Shown: positions 8,361 to 16,940, counted from the first letter of the stretch. The stretch: 64,000 nucleotides of DNA from Hymenobacter frigidus (GCF_014640435.1 NZ_BMGY01000028.1:1-64000); one strand, 5' to 3'. A program made the numbers and translations. The notes: generated by a model not told the origin, from the letters alone.

Positions 8361-8804
8361 ATGGAAGCCCCAATATTACGCCGCCTGTGCGACCTGACCG
8401 ACTTTGAAGTGGCCGATGACAATCCCGATGTGCGTGGCTGGACCGTACGCGGCAACGACGGTCAGGCGTTGGGCACCGTGTTCGAGCTGATTGTGGACCC
8501 GGAAATCCTAAAAGTGCGCTACCTGGATATTGAGTTGGACACCCGCTTTCAAATCAAGGAATACGAAAACCATATTCTGCTGCCCATCGGGGTAGCCTCG
8601 CTCGATGCCGACGGCGACAACGTGTTCGTGCCCGCGCTGAACGCCGAATCCGTGCTGCATTACCCGCCTTATGTCGAAATCCAGGTGACCCGCACTTACG
8701 AAACGGCCATGATGCGGGCGCTGGGCCTAATGCCGGTGCCCGATGGCGACTTCTACGGTACGCCGGTGCATGATGCCACTACTTTTTACCGTGGCCACCG
8801 GTAA
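8361..8804 (+). CDS. PRC-barrel domain protein
   Basis: 147 aa. A PRC-barrel-like core lies at about 23-90: VRGWTVRGNDGQALGTVFEL, DPEILKVRYLDIELD, then HILLPIGVASLDADGDNVFV. PRC barrels are small beta modules found in RimM, photosynthetic reaction centre H subunits and many stress proteins, where they mediate protein contacts. No enzymatic motif is visible. It sits close behind a membrane-anchored protein and just ahead of a putative lipoprotein, all on the plus strand. Function is unknown; a general-stress or sporadic envelope role is possible. Confidence 0.75.
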   Translation: MEAPILRRLCDLTDFEVADDNPDVRGWTVRGNDGQALGTVFELIVDPEILKVRYLDIELDTRFQIKEYENHILLPIGVASLDADGDNVFVPALNAESVLHYPPYVEIQVTRTYETAMMRALGLMPVPDGDFYGTPVHDATTFYRGHR

Positions 8805-8861
8805 GGATAAATGTTGAATAACAAGGCGGATAAGCAACCTTTCGGGCCTAGTAAGGCTCCG

Positions 8862-9602
8862 ATGATTATGGCAGGAAAATATTTAGCGGCGGGACTTACG
8901 GCAACGCTATTGACGGGGTGCGCTCCGACATTGGTGCCCCACACAGCGTATCTGCCAACTATCCGGGACCGTGGGCAAGCCGAAATTCGCGTTTCCACGG
9001 GCTTCAATGGCAGCGAGCTGCAGGCCGGTTACCAGGCTTCCGATAAACTGATACTACACGCGGCTCTGCTCAACTACCGGAACCGCCGCTCGGGCGACGG
9101 CAAAGGCTTTCGCTCCGCCGACCTGGGCGCGGGCTACTACTACGCTCCGCCCAACGGCTACTGGCGCTTGGGCGGGCACGCAGGAGTTGCTTACGGCAGC
9201 GGTACCTCAGGCAGCAGCGCCTGTTTTGAGTGCGTTGGTACCCCCGGCACGGAATACGAGGTGCGCTACACCTACGCCTACGTGCAGCCCACGGCTCTGC
9301 TTCAAACCACCAACCAAACCTGGGGCTTTGGCCTGCGGATGGGGCGCGCCTACTACCATGAGCTCACTGAGCTACGCGCCGAAGTCCTAGGCGGCCCAAT
9401 CCTGGCCACCAGCTACGCGGGCCACCAAGGCACTTTTATGCAGCCTACCTTTCAGTATAGCTGGCGGGTGTTGCGGTGGCTGGCCTTTTCCAGCAGCTTC
9501 GGCGTGCAGCGTTTTTTGAATAGCTCGGCAGCCATTGGCACCGTGAACCCCCTGGTGGGGCAGCTGGGGCTGCACGTTATACTCGGCAAGGGAGCGAAAT
9601 AG
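8862..9602 (+). CDS. putative outer-membrane lipoprotein
   Basis: 246 aa from the ATG at 8862 (another Met follows two codons later). The start MIMAGKYLAAGLTATLLTGC is a lipoprotein signal peptide with lipobox LTGC, putting the acylated cysteine near residue 20. The mature part has alternating aromatic/polar strands such as DLGAGYYYAPPNGYWRLGGH and FGLRMGRAYYHEL, typical of a small beta-barrel. A longer start at 8811 would place 17 residues ahead of the signal and is rejected. No specific family is recognised. It converges with hemH five bases away. Confidence 0.7.
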   Translation: MIMAGKYLAAGLTATLLTGCAPTLVPHTAYLPTIRDRGQAEIRVSTGFNGSELQAGYQASDKLILHAALLNYRNRRSGDGKGFRSADLGAGYYYAPPNGYWRLGGHAGVAYGSGTSGSSACFECVGTPGTEYEVRYTYAYVQPTALLQTTNQTWGFGLRMGRAYYHELTELRAEVLGGPILATSYAGHQGTFMQPTFQYSWRVLRWLAFSSSFGVQRFLNSSAAIGTVNPLVGQLGLHVILGKGAK

Positions 9603-9607
9603 ATTTC

Positions 9608-10651
9608 CTAGCTGCGCCGAACCATCGTCGCCACCGTCTCCACCCACTGTGGCTCTGAGTTTAGTGACGGCACCAATTGCCAGTGCTCGCCGCCCGATTC
9701 CTCGAATAATTCCTTGAATTCCTCGCCCACTTCGATGGTCGTTTCCAGGCAGTCGGCCACAAACGCGGGGCTGAAGGCCAGTACATGCTTGATGCCTTTG
9801 GCGGGCATTTCCTTCAGCACTTCGTCGGTGTAAGGCTGCAGCCAGGGGTCGCGCAGGCGGCTCTGCAGGCGGCTCTGGAAGCTCACGGTGTATTGCTCCG
9901 GCGCGAGGTCGAGCTCAGCAGCTATCAGGCGTGAAGTGGCGAAGCACTGGGCGCGGTAGCAGTACTGGTTCTGGTCGGTGAGCGTGTCGCAGCAGCTGCC
10001 GAAGCGGCAGTAATTGGTGGGGTCGCCTTTTTTTACATGGCGCTCCGGAATGCCGTGGTAGCTGAACACGACGTGGTCGTAGTGCTGCTTTTCCATTTCG
10101 GCCCGGCCCCGGGCGGCAATGGTGGCAATGAAGCCCGGCTCGGAGCCAAACTGGCTGATGAAGTTGATGCTCGGCACTATCCACCAGTCCTTTACAATGT
10201 CCATCACCTTCTCCTGCACCGAGCCCGTGCTGGCCGAGGCGTACTGCGGGAATAGCGGCAGCACGATGATGCGCTCCACTGCGGCTTCGCGCAGCTCATC
10301 CAGCGCCTTCTCGACGCTGGGCTTCTGGTAGCGCATTCCGAAGGCCACCACGTATTCGGGACCCAGTACTTCCTGCACTTTCTTCTGCAAATCGAGGCCG
10401 TGGTAGAGCAGCGGCGAGCCGCGCTCCGTCCACAATTGCTGGTAAATCTTGGCTGATTTTGGAGCCCGCAGCGGCACGACTAGCCCTTGGAATAACGGGT
10501 AGCGGATAGCCGCCGGCATGTCCACCACGCGGCCATCGGTGAGGAATTCGTTGAGGTAGCGCCGCACGTCGGGCGTGTTGGGCGAGTCGGGGGTGCCCAG
10601 ATTGACGAGCAGCACGCCGATGCGGCGGCCGGAGGTAATGGAAGGATTCAT
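9608..10651 (-). CDS. hemH: ferrochelatase
   Basis: 347 aa. It inserts Fe2+ into protoporphyrin IX, the last step of classical haem synthesis. Seen are the N-terminal GVLLVNLGTPDSPNTPDVRR, LPLFPQYASASTGSVQEKVM, the catalytic-histidine motif FSYHGIPERHVKKGDP, and a Cys-rich segment YCRFGSCCDTLTDQNQYC. The C-terminus has FSPAFVADCLETTIEVGEE. Length is typical for bacterial HemH. It stands alone, converging on the lipoprotein gene, with no other haem genes in the window. Confidence 0.96.
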   Translation of the reverse strand: MNPSITSGRRIGVLLVNLGTPDSPNTPDVRRYLNEFLTDGRVVDMPAAIRYPLFQGLVVPLRAPKSAKIYQQLWTERGSPLLYHGLDLQKKVQEVLGPEYVVAFGMRYQKPSVEKALDELREAAVERIIVLPLFPQYASASTGSVQEKVMDIVKDWWIVPSINFISQFGSEPGFIATIAARGRAEMEKQHYDHVVFSYHGIPERHVKKGDPTNYCRFGSCCDTLTDQNQYCYRAQCFATSRLIAAELDLAPEQYTVSFQSRLQSRLRDPWLQPYTDEVLKEMPAKGIKHVLAFSPAFVADCLETTIEVGEEFKELFEESGGEHWQLVPSLNSEPQWVETVATMVRRS

Positions 10652-10878
10652 TGGAACAAAGTTCAGGGATAACTAGCGGACTGCCACAAAAACTGCCACA
10701 GGCCGAACTACGCATTGGCTAAGCAAACAGCCATGCCCTGTCATGGTTTGAGACCCCACCATTGCCGCGAGCGTTACCAGGTGATTTTTACCGCTTTCCC
10801 CGGCTCCAAACCGAACATTACCCATGCCATCTAGCAGCGTACTTTTTCGCTCTGGTAGCTTTTGCGGCCCGTAAGCCG

Positions 10879-10886
10879 TACCTTTG
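10879..10886 (+). promoter_or_regulatory. -7 promoter element of era
   Basis: TACCTTTG, a full match to TAnnTTTG, ends 27 bases before the era GTG start. Confidence 0.5.
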
Positions 10887-10913
10887 CGGCCCTGATTATC
10901 AAACCCATCCCTC

Positions 10914-11810
10914 GTGAACCCCGAAACCAAACCCCACCGCGCCGGCTTTGTGAGCATCATTGGCAAGCCTAATGTGGGCAAGTCCACGCTCATGAATGCG
11001 CTGGTGGGCGAGCGGCTGAGCATCGTCACCAGCAAGGCCCAAACCACGCGTCACCGCATCTTGGGCATCCTCAACGGCGAGGATTTCCAGTTGATTTATT
11101 CCGACACCCCCGGCATCATCCAGCCCAAGTACGAGCTGCACAACGCCATGATGTCGTTCGTGTATTCCTCGCTGGAAGATGCCGACGTGGTGCTGTTCGT
11201 GACCGACATCTACGAGAAGCACGACGAGGAACCCGTTGTCGAGCGCCTGCGCAAGATGGTGGACACGCCCATCATCCTGCTGGTCAACAAAATCGACCAG
11301 GCCAACCAGGAAGAAGTGGCAGCCAAGCTGGCCTACTGGAAGGAGCAGCTACCCAACGCCGCCGAAGTGCTGCCCATCTCCGCCCTCAATCATTTCGGTA
11401 CCGACGGCGTACTGCAGCTGGTGATGGAGCGCCTGCCCGTTCACCCGCCGTATTACCCCAAAGACGAACTAACCGACAAGCCGGAGCGTTTCTTCGCCGC
11501 GGAAATGGTGCGCGAAAAAATCTTCAAGCTCTACAAGAAGGAGATTCCCTACAGCTGCGAAGTTGTTATCGAAGAGTTTAAGGAAGAAGAGGATATCATC
11601 CGGATTCGGGGTATTATCTACGTCGAGCGCAATTCGCAGAAAGGCATCGTTATCGGCCAGGGCGGCGAGGCACTGAAGAAAGTAGGCACCTGGGCACGCG
11701 AGGAAATGGAGAAGTTTTTCCAGAAGAAAGTATTTCTGGAAATGTATGTGAAAGTGAACGAGAACTGGCGCACTGACCCCAAAGCGTTGAGCCGGTTCGG
11801 CTACCAATAG
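10914..11810 (+). CDS. era: GTPase Era
   Basis: 298 aa, starting with GTG. Era binds the 3' end of 16S rRNA and assists 30S maturation. The GTPase domain (1 to about 175) has GKPNVGKSTLMN (G1), DTPG (G3) and NKID (G4). The KH RNA-binding domain follows, with IVIGQGGEALKKVG at about 245-260. Length matches the family. It is followed by a palindromic repeat and then der, another ribosome-assembly GTPase, on the same strand. Confidence 0.96.
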   Translation: MNPETKPHRAGFVSIIGKPNVGKSTLMNALVGERLSIVTSKAQTTRHRILGILNGEDFQLIYSDTPGIIQPKYELHNAMMSFVYSSLEDADVVLFVTDIYEKHDEEPVVERLRKMVDTPIILLVNKIDQANQEEVAAKLAYWKEQLPNAAEVLPISALNHFGTDGVLQLVMERLPVHPPYYPKDELTDKPERFFAAEMVREKIFKLYKKEIPYSCEVVIEEFKEEEDIIRIRGIIYVERNSQKGIVIGQGGEALKKVGTWAREEMEKFFQKKVFLEMYVKVNENWRTDPKALSRFGYQ

Positions 11811-11811
11811 A

Positions 11812-11914
11812 AGAACGTCATGCCGAGCGCGGCCGAGGCATCTCGCGTGCCGCAGCAACGATATCGTTGAACGATGCGAGCGAGATGCCTCGGCTGCGCT
11901 CGGCATGACGTTCT
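11812..11914. repeat. palindromic intergenic repeat, copy 1
   Basis: The 35-bp arms at 11812-11846 and 11880-11914 are inverted copies with one mismatch; the left arm begins AGAACGTCATGCCGAGCGCG. The element starts one base after the era stop. There is no T-run, so it is not a plain terminator. The same arm sequence recurs at 58521. Confidence 0.85.
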
Positions 11915-12008
11915 GACCATCAAGGAGTAACAAACCGACCATCTACAACTAAAATAACCCCGGGCACTGCCGAATCTAGGTCGGGTCGGCGGCTGGGGCC
12001 ACCATAAC

Positions 12009-13337
12009 ATGTCAACGCAAAACACCATCGCCATCGTGGGGCGGCCCAATGTGGGCAAATCCACGCTATTCAACCGCCTCGTGGGCCAGCGCAAGGCCAT
12101 CATGGACAACGAGAGCGGCGTAACCCGCGACCGCCACTACGGCTACGGCGACTGGATTGGTAAGAACTTCACCGTTATCGATACGGGTGGTTACGTGCAC
12201 AATTCGGAAGATATTTTCGAAGGTGAAATCAACAAGCAGGTAAAGTTGGCCATTGAAGAGGCCGACGTCGTCCTGTTCATGGTAGACGCCGAAGCCGGCG
12301 TGCACGGCCTCGACGAGGAATTTGCGCACGTGCTGCGCCGCTACATCGGCAAAAAGCCGATTTATCTGGTAGCCAACAAGGCCGATACCAACCTGCGCGC
12401 CAATGGCGTGGGCGAGTTCTACTCGCTAGGCCTGGGCGACGGCGAAATCTACGCCGTGAGCAGCGCCAACGGCCACGGCACCGGCGAATTGCTGGATGCC
12501 GTGGTGAGCAGCTTCGATGACCCCGGCGTGGAAGAGCCGGAGTTGGAAATCCCGCGCATTGCCGTAGTGGGCCGCCCCAACGTGGGCAAGTCCAGCCTCG
12601 TGAACCTGCTGCTTGGTGAAGACCGCAGCATCGTGACCGACATCGCCGGCACTACCCGTGACTCGATTTCGTCTCGGTACAATGCCTTCGGCAACGAGTT
12701 TATCCTGGTTGATACGGCCGGTTTGCGCCGCAAAGCCAAGGTGAGCGAGGACGTGGAGTTCTACGCCAACATGCGTAGCCTGCGCGCCCTGGAAGAGTGC
12801 GACGTCTGCATCGTGATGCTCGACGCCAGCCGCGGCATTGAGGCCCAGGACGTGAACATCATCACCCTGGCCGACAAAAACCGCAAGGGCATCGTAATTC
12901 TGGTGAATAAGTGGGACCTGGTGGAGAACAAGGAAACCAATACGTCCAAAGATTTCGAGGCGAAGATTCTGGAAAAAATTGCGCCCATCGCGTACATCCC
13001 CGTCATTTTTATCTCGGTGCTGAACAAGCAGCGGGTGCACAAGGCCATCGAAACGGCCATTGAAGTGTACCACAACAAGCGCCGCAAAATCCCGACTTCG
13101 CAGCTGAACGACGTGATGCTGAAGGAGATTGAGAAGTACGGCCCGCCCGCGCTCAAGGGCAAGATGATTCGCATTAAGTACGTGACGCAGCTGCCCACGC
13201 ACAACCCGGTGTTCGCCTTCTTTGCCAACCTGCCGCAGTACGTGCAAACCAACTACACGCGCTACCTCGAGAACCGGATGCGCGAGCATTTCGACTTCAC
13301 CGGTGTGCCCATCGGCATCGTGTACCGCAAGAAGTAA
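12009..13337 (+). CDS. der: GTPase Der (EngA)
   Basis: 442 aa. Der is a tandem-GTPase factor for 50S ribosome assembly. The first G domain has IAIVGRPNVGKSTLFNRL, DTGG and NKAD. The second (from about residue 178) has IAVVGRPNVGKSSLVNLLLG, DTAG and NKWD. The C-terminal KH-like domain ends with FDFTGVPIGIVYRKK, a typical Der terminus. Length is normal. It probably has its own promoter, because the 198-bp gap after era contains a strong palindrome. Confidence 0.97.
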   Translation: MSTQNTIAIVGRPNVGKSTLFNRLVGQRKAIMDNESGVTRDRHYGYGDWIGKNFTVIDTGGYVHNSEDIFEGEINKQVKLAIEEADVVLFMVDAEAGVHGLDEEFAHVLRRYIGKKPIYLVANKADTNLRANGVGEFYSLGLGDGEIYAVSSANGHGTGELLDAVVSSFDDPGVEEPELEIPRIAVVGRPNVGKSSLVNLLLGEDRSIVTDIAGTTRDSISSRYNAFGNEFILVDTAGLRRKAKVSEDVEFYANMRSLRALEECDVCIVMLDASRGIEAQDVNIITLADKNRKGIVILVNKWDLVENKETNTSKDFEAKILEKIAPIAYIPVIFISVLNKQRVHKAIETAIEVYHNKRRKIPTSQLNDVMLKEIEKYGPPALKGKMIRIKYVTQLPTHNPVFAFFANLPQYVQTNYTRYLENRMREHFDFTGVPIGIVYRKK

Positions 13338-13359
13338 CCGGCTAGGGACCATGCAATTC

Positions 13360-13399
13360 ATGAAGTTTTCGTAAAAAATTATTTTCACGAAAACTTCAT
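13360..13399. repeat. perfect 13-bp inverted repeat after der
   Basis: ATGAAGTTTTCGT (13360-13372) and ACGAAAACTTCAT (13387-13399) enclose a 14-base A/T loop. The half-motif AACTTCATAA is repeated at 13401-13410. It lies 22 bp past the der stop. There is no clear T-run; it may be a 3' processing hairpin or an operator for the downstream lipoprotein gene. Confidence 0.6.
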
Positions 13400-13521
13400 A
13401 AACTTCATAACCGATGGGTTACCTCTGAGTTGCGCGGGTATAAAACCCCGAATTTGAAGATTTGCCATCGGCATACCTTCAATAAGCAACTGAAATTCAA
13501 CCCATTTTAACCCAACCCAAG

Positions 13522-13773
13522 ATGAAAAAAGTATTGTTCCTCGCCCTGGCTGCTGTTTCGTTCTCGTTCACCGCTTGCGAAAGCAAGAAAGAAGAGGCTG
13601 TTGAGCAGGCTGCCGACAACGTAGAAAACGCTGGTGAAGTTAAAGCTGATGCCATGGAGAACCAGGCTGATGCCGTTCGTGACTCGGCTGACGCTAAGTC
13701 GGATGCCATGGAGAATGCGGCCGACAAAATGGCTCCTGCCACCGAGACGCCCGCTGAAGAAGTTAAGAAGTAA
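13522..13773 (+). CDS. small Ala/Asp-rich lipoprotein
   Basis: 83 aa. The N-terminus MKKVLFLALAAVSFSFTAC is a lipoprotein signal with the acylated cysteine at residue 19. The rest is low-complexity and charged, built from repeats of roughly 11 residues around the words ADAMENQ, ADAVRDS, ADAKSD and AMENAAD. These would form an amphipathic helix resembling LEA or entericidin-like small lipoproteins. No enzymatic feature is visible. A TACCTTCA sequence near 13474 is a near-match to the -7 element, and a strong terminator follows, so it is likely a monocistronic transcript. Confidence 0.75.
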   Translation: MKKVLFLALAAVSFSFTACESKKEEAVEQAADNVENAGEVKADAMENQADAVRDSADAKSDAMENAADKMAPATETPAEEVKK

Positions 13774-13792
13774 TTCTTGCCGCTTTGCAATT

Positions 13793-13826
13793 AAAAAAGC
13801 CTCTCCGGCAACGGAGAGGCTTTTTT
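13793..13826. terminator. bidirectional terminator
   Basis: AAAAAAGCCTCTCCG (13793-13807) and CGGAGAGGCTTTTTT (13812-13826) form a perfect 15-bp hairpin with a GCAA loop and T-runs on both strands. It serves the lipoprotein gene and the converging gene ending at 13836. Confidence 0.95.
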
Positions 13827-13835
13827 ATGCTTGTG

Positions 13836-14420
13836 CTAGAGCGTGGTTTCCGGTAGGCCAAGGCGGCGGTTGAGCAGGCCATCCACTATTTCGAAAAGGC
13901 GTCGCGGCTCGTAGGTGCGCCAAGGTAGGTCGTCGAGCTCGCCGCCGAAGTTGACGTAGTTATCCACGTTGTACTGGCGCATTTCGCGCTGCACGTGCTC
14001 CTGGAAGTTCACGCCCGCAATCCAGCCATCTTCCGCGTCCTCAAACCATTCCTCGTAATAATCATCGTCGGAGCCGTGGAAATTGAACACGTTTTCGCCG
14101 ATGAGGATAAACTTGCGGATGCCCTCGTGCACCAGTACATCCACGATGTTGCGCTTAAGCGCCATGATGTCGTTTTCGATGGCGTCGTTCCACTCGCCGA
14201 TGAATTCGAGCACGGCCAAGCCGGTTTCGTAGTCCGCAAACAGGATTTTGCAAAACAGCGTTTCCGACCCCAGACTGTCCCATTGCGGGTGGATATAATA
14301 GCCATAAATGGTATTGGTGTAGGTATCGAGGCTATTTTCGGCTTCGAAGAGCGGTGAGCGTGGGTCCTCGGAGGCCGAGTATTGCTCAATCCAATTGTAG
14401 TGGGGCTCGATGGTGTGCAT
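13836..14420 (-). CDS. conserved-looking hypothetical protein
   Basis: 194 aa, acidic and rich in aromatic residues, without signal peptide or membrane helix. Stretches such as VLVHEGIRKFILIGENVFNF and DDDYYEEWFEDAEDGWIAGV suggest a folded cytoplasmic alpha/beta protein. The normal codon pattern, single ATG start and shared terminator support a real gene. I do not recognise the family. It lies 107 bp downstream of murQ on the same strand and may be transcribed with it. Confidence 0.75.
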   Translation of the reverse strand: MHTIEPHYNWIEQYSASEDPRSPLFEAENSLDTYTNTIYGYYIHPQWDSLGSETLFCKILFADYETGLAVLEFIGEWNDAIENDIMALKRNIVDVLVHEGIRKFILIGENVFNFHGSDDDYYEEWFEDAEDGWIAGVNFQEHVQREMRQYNVDNYVNFGGELDDLPWRTYEPRRLFEIVDGLLNRRLGLPETTL

Positions 14421-14527
14421 AGGACGGTATTGGCACTTGCAGTAGCTGGTGCCTTCTTAGAAACGCCAGAAATCCCGAATCGTTCGAGAGAAAAAATAAG
14501 CCTGTGAGACACAAGCCGAAGCATCTG

Positions 14528-15328
14528 CTACAGCCGGGCCACAAGGGCTGCCCGCACGCTGCCGTACTGTTGCAGTAGCTGCGCCGCTTCTGCCTCATCA
14601 ATGCCGAGCTCATCCATCAGCATTCGTTCGCCGCGCTCCACTAGCTTGATGTTGGAGAGCTTCATGTCCACCATTTTGTTGCCCCGCACGTAACCCAGGC
14701 GAATGAAAGTGGCGGTGGTGAGCATATTGAGCACCATTTTCTGCGCGCTACCGGCTTTGAGCCGAGTGCTGCCGGTGATGAATTCCGGCCCGGTCACCAC
14801 TTCCACCGGAAACTCGGCCGCCGCTGCCACCGCCGAGCCGGCGTTGCACACCACGCAGCCCGTGGCCAGGCCGGCGGCCCGCGCTGCATTTAGCCCGCCA
14901 ATAACGTAGGGCGTACGGCCCGAAGCGGCAATGCCCACCAGCACATCGCCGGCCCCGATGTTGTGCGTTTGTAAATCGCGCCAGGCCTGTTCGGCATCGT
15001 CCTCGGCACCCTCCACCGCTACCCGAATGGCCCCGTCGCCCCCGGCCATGATGCCTACTACCATCTCGGCCGGCACCCCAAATGTGGGGGGGCATTCCGA
15101 AGCATCGACCACACCCAGCCGCCCGCTGGTGCCCGCTCCGATGTAGAACAGCCGCCCGCCTGCGCCCAGCCGCGCCACGGCAGCCTCCACCAGCCGCTCA
15201 ATCTGGGGCAGGGCACGGGCCACGGTTTGGGGCACCGTGTGGTCGAGCTGGTTCATGCCCGCCAGTAGGTCAGCCGTCGACAGGGTTTCGAGGTTGTTGA
15301 ATTCGGAAGGTGCTTCGGTAGTCATCAT
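14528..15328 (-). CDS. murQ: N-acetylmuramic acid 6-phosphate etherase
   Basis: 266 aa, somewhat shorter than the roughly 298 aa of E. coli MurQ. It cleaves the lactyl ether of MurNAc-6-phosphate, giving GlcNAc-6-phosphate and lactate in cell-wall recycling. The SIS domain shows FYIGAGTSGRLGVVDASECP, with the catalytic-glutamate region ASECPPTFG, then GIAASGRTPYVIGGLNAA and TRLKAGSAQKMVLNMLTT. The C-terminal helical part is the one shortened. Two consecutive ATG codons (15328, 15325) could start it. No murP or anmK is nearby. Confidence 0.93.
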   Translation of the reverse strand: MMTTEAPSEFNNLETLSTADLLAGMNQLDHTVPQTVARALPQIERLVEAAVARLGAGGRLFYIGAGTSGRLGVVDASECPPTFGVPAEMVVGIMAGGDGAIRVAVEGAEDDAEQAWRDLQTHNIGAGDVLVGIAASGRTPYVIGGLNAARAAGLATGCVVCNAGSAVAAAAEFPVEVVTGPEFITGSTRLKAGSAQKMVLNMLTTATFIRLGYVRGNKMVDMKLSNIKLVERGERMLMDELGIDEAEAAQLLQQYGSVRAALVARL

Positions 15329-15395
15329 AGCAGGAGAACAAGCCGGGGCTTGCTCTAGATTATGGGTTGTCGTTGCAGGGACGAAAAAGCCAGTT

Positions 15396-15653
15396 CTACG
15401 CTAATCGGCCAATGATGGGGAAGTTATCGAAAACATTGGCCGTGTGGGGGGCATCCTTGTCCAACTCGGCGGTCAGGTCCTGGCCGGCCCAGTGTTCGTA
15501 ATGGTTGCCGCGCCGCCACAGCCGCGAGCGGCTCACATCGTAAATCCGGCCGCGGTAAGCTACCCAGATTTCGTCGCGGTCCTGGCCGTTGCGCAGGGCA
15601 AGCTGGTTCTTAGTGTAGGCTTTGGGCTCGATTTGGTTTTCCGAAACGGTCAT
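15396..15653 (-). CDS. cytochrome b5-like haem/steroid-binding domain protein
   Basis: 85 aa, a single-domain protein. YTKNQLALRNGQDRDEIWVA and YRGRIYDVSRSRLWRRGNHY followed by EHWAGQDLTAEL match the cytochrome-b5-like haem/steroid-binding fold. Histidines in NHYEHW and DAPHT are candidate haem ligands. No membrane anchor is present. Its start codon lies inside the left arm of palindromic repeat copy 2, which may have changed the 5' end or its control. It precedes murQ on the same strand by 67 bp. Electron transfer or ligand binding is inferred only from the fold. Confidence 0.75.
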   Translation of the reverse strand: MTVSENQIEPKAYTKNQLALRNGQDRDEIWVAYRGRIYDVSRSRLWRRGNHYEHWAGQDLTAELDKDAPHTANVFDNFPIIGRLA

Positions 15654-15745
15654 GCTGGGCTTGTCGAAGCATCTCTTCCGCTTCGTTGAATCGATGAAAT
15701 TAGTTGTTCAGTAGAAATGCTTCGGCTACGCTCAGCATGACGTGC
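15645..15745. repeat. palindromic intergenic repeat, copy 2
   Basis: The left arm AACGGTCATGCTGGGCTTGT begins at 15645 and the right arm ends about 15745 in GCTCAGCATGACGTGCT. The left arm covers the ATG of the cytochrome-b5-like gene. It shares the variant GGTCATGCTGG-CTTGTCGAAGCA with copy 5. Confidence 0.75.
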
Positions 15746-15760
15746 TGTTGACATAATCTG

Positions 15761-16918
15761 CTAGCTCAACAACGCCTGCAGTCGAATCCAGCGCTGCGGC
15801 AGGTCGCCCTGCGAGGCGTTCAAATAGTCTTCGTAGGTGCAGGGCACTACCCGCTTCACGGCGTTGTCGCCGAGGCGCTCTACTTCCATCCACCACTTGT
15901 CGGCGCGGCGCGACTTGTAGAAGACCAGCTTGTCGGGGTTGCCGGGCAGCACCACGGTGTAGGTGAGGAAGCGGAACGTGCCAAAGCCCGTTTCAGGCTT
16001 GCGGTGATAAAATCCTTCTATAAAATACCAGAGCATGGTGGCCAGTGTGGCGGCGGCCAGTCCGTGCGGGTCGTAGTTGGCGCGGTACCCGTAGAGTCCG
16101 AAGGAGCTCAATTGCTCGTTGTGACCCGCGTACCAGCAAAGCTGAGTCGCTTCTTCATTGCCCAGGCCAAAAGGGTTGGCGGGGTAGTAGCCGGGGGCAT
16201 CCTGCCAGCGCAGGGCCGCAATGTCCACGCTCATGAAGTCGGCTTGGCGAACCAAGGGTTCGGCCTGGCGGCGGTCGGCCCGCACTTCACCCACGCTCAT
16301 CGTCTCGAAGTGCAGTTTTTCGAGCGCCACCATCACCTCGGGCGGCGTGAGGTACTGCTGGTGGGCCAGGTGGGCCAGGCTGAATACAAAGTTGGGCTCG
16401 TGCACCAGCAGGCGGCGCAGGTGGCTGTCTTCGGGCGGGGTGCCGGGGCCGGGCTCGGCCATGTCGGGTCGGGCATCCACCATGGTAAAGTTGATGGCGC
16501 GGTCCTGGCTCTCGTAGGCCAGAAACTGGCCATAGTCGAGGTCATGGCTGCCGCCCATCAGCACAGGCACGGTGTTTTCTTCCAGCAGTGCGCCAATTAT
16601 TTCGCGCAGGCGCTGGTAGGTGTCTTCCAGGGTGAGGCCGGGGCGCAGGTTGCCAAGGTCTACCAGGCGCACGTTACCGGTGCCCTTTTGGAGCTGGTAG
16701 AAGCGCTGACGCACTTCATTGGCCCCATGCCGGTCGGGCGCGGGCGCACCGGCGGCGCTGCCCCGCCACTCGTCCAGCCCGATAAGGGCCACGTCGGCGG
16801 TGCGCCAGTCGGGGAAGTTCTCGGTGAAGCGGGAGGCGTAGGCGGCCAGCGTGGTGGGCGCGGGCACGGCCTCGGTCAGCGTTTCCGGCAGCGGGTCAAA
16901 AAACAGGGCCAGATTCAT
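15761..16918 (-). CDS. arginase/formimidoylglutamase-fold protein with altered metal site
   Basis: 385 aa. The ureohydrolase fold is recognisable from VPVLMGGSHDLDYGQFLAYE, FTMVDARPDMA and DFMSVDIAALRWQDAPG. Active family members use GGxH, DAHxD and SxDxDxxDP to hold two Mn2+. Here the first histidine is kept, but DAHxD reads DARPD and the last motif reads SVDIA, so a histidine and an aspartate ligand are replaced. It may be inactive, bind metal differently, or have a different job. No hut or arginine genes are nearby. Related Bacteroidota proteins are usually annotated formimidoylglutamase. Confidence 0.8.
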   Translation of the reverse strand: MNLALFFDPLPETLTEAVPAPTTLAAYASRFTENFPDWRTADVALIGLDEWRGSAAGAPAPDRHGANEVRQRFYQLQKGTGNVRLVDLGNLRPGLTLEDTYQRLREIIGALLEENTVPVLMGGSHDLDYGQFLAYESQDRAINFTMVDARPDMAEPGPGTPPEDSHLRRLLVHEPNFVFSLAHLAHQQYLTPPEVMVALEKLHFETMSVGEVRADRRQAEPLVRQADFMSVDIAALRWQDAPGYYPANPFGLGNEEATQLCWYAGHNEQLSSFGLYGYRANYDPHGLAAATLATMLWYFIEGFYHRKPETGFGTFRFLTYTVVLPGNPDKLVFYKSRRADKWWMEVERLGDNAVKRVVPCTYEDYLNASQGDLPQRWIRLQALLS

Positions 16919-16940
16919 TGGGAACGGAAATGCAAGGAGC

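Noticed and set aside
11812..11914. palindrome after era considered as an intrinsic terminator
   Set aside because: There is no T-run on either strand, and the same sequence appears at five other places in unrelated contexts, so it is a repeat family first.
12426..13388. 320-aa open frame on the minus strand
   Set aside because: It is a shadow of der, which has two complete GTPase domains.
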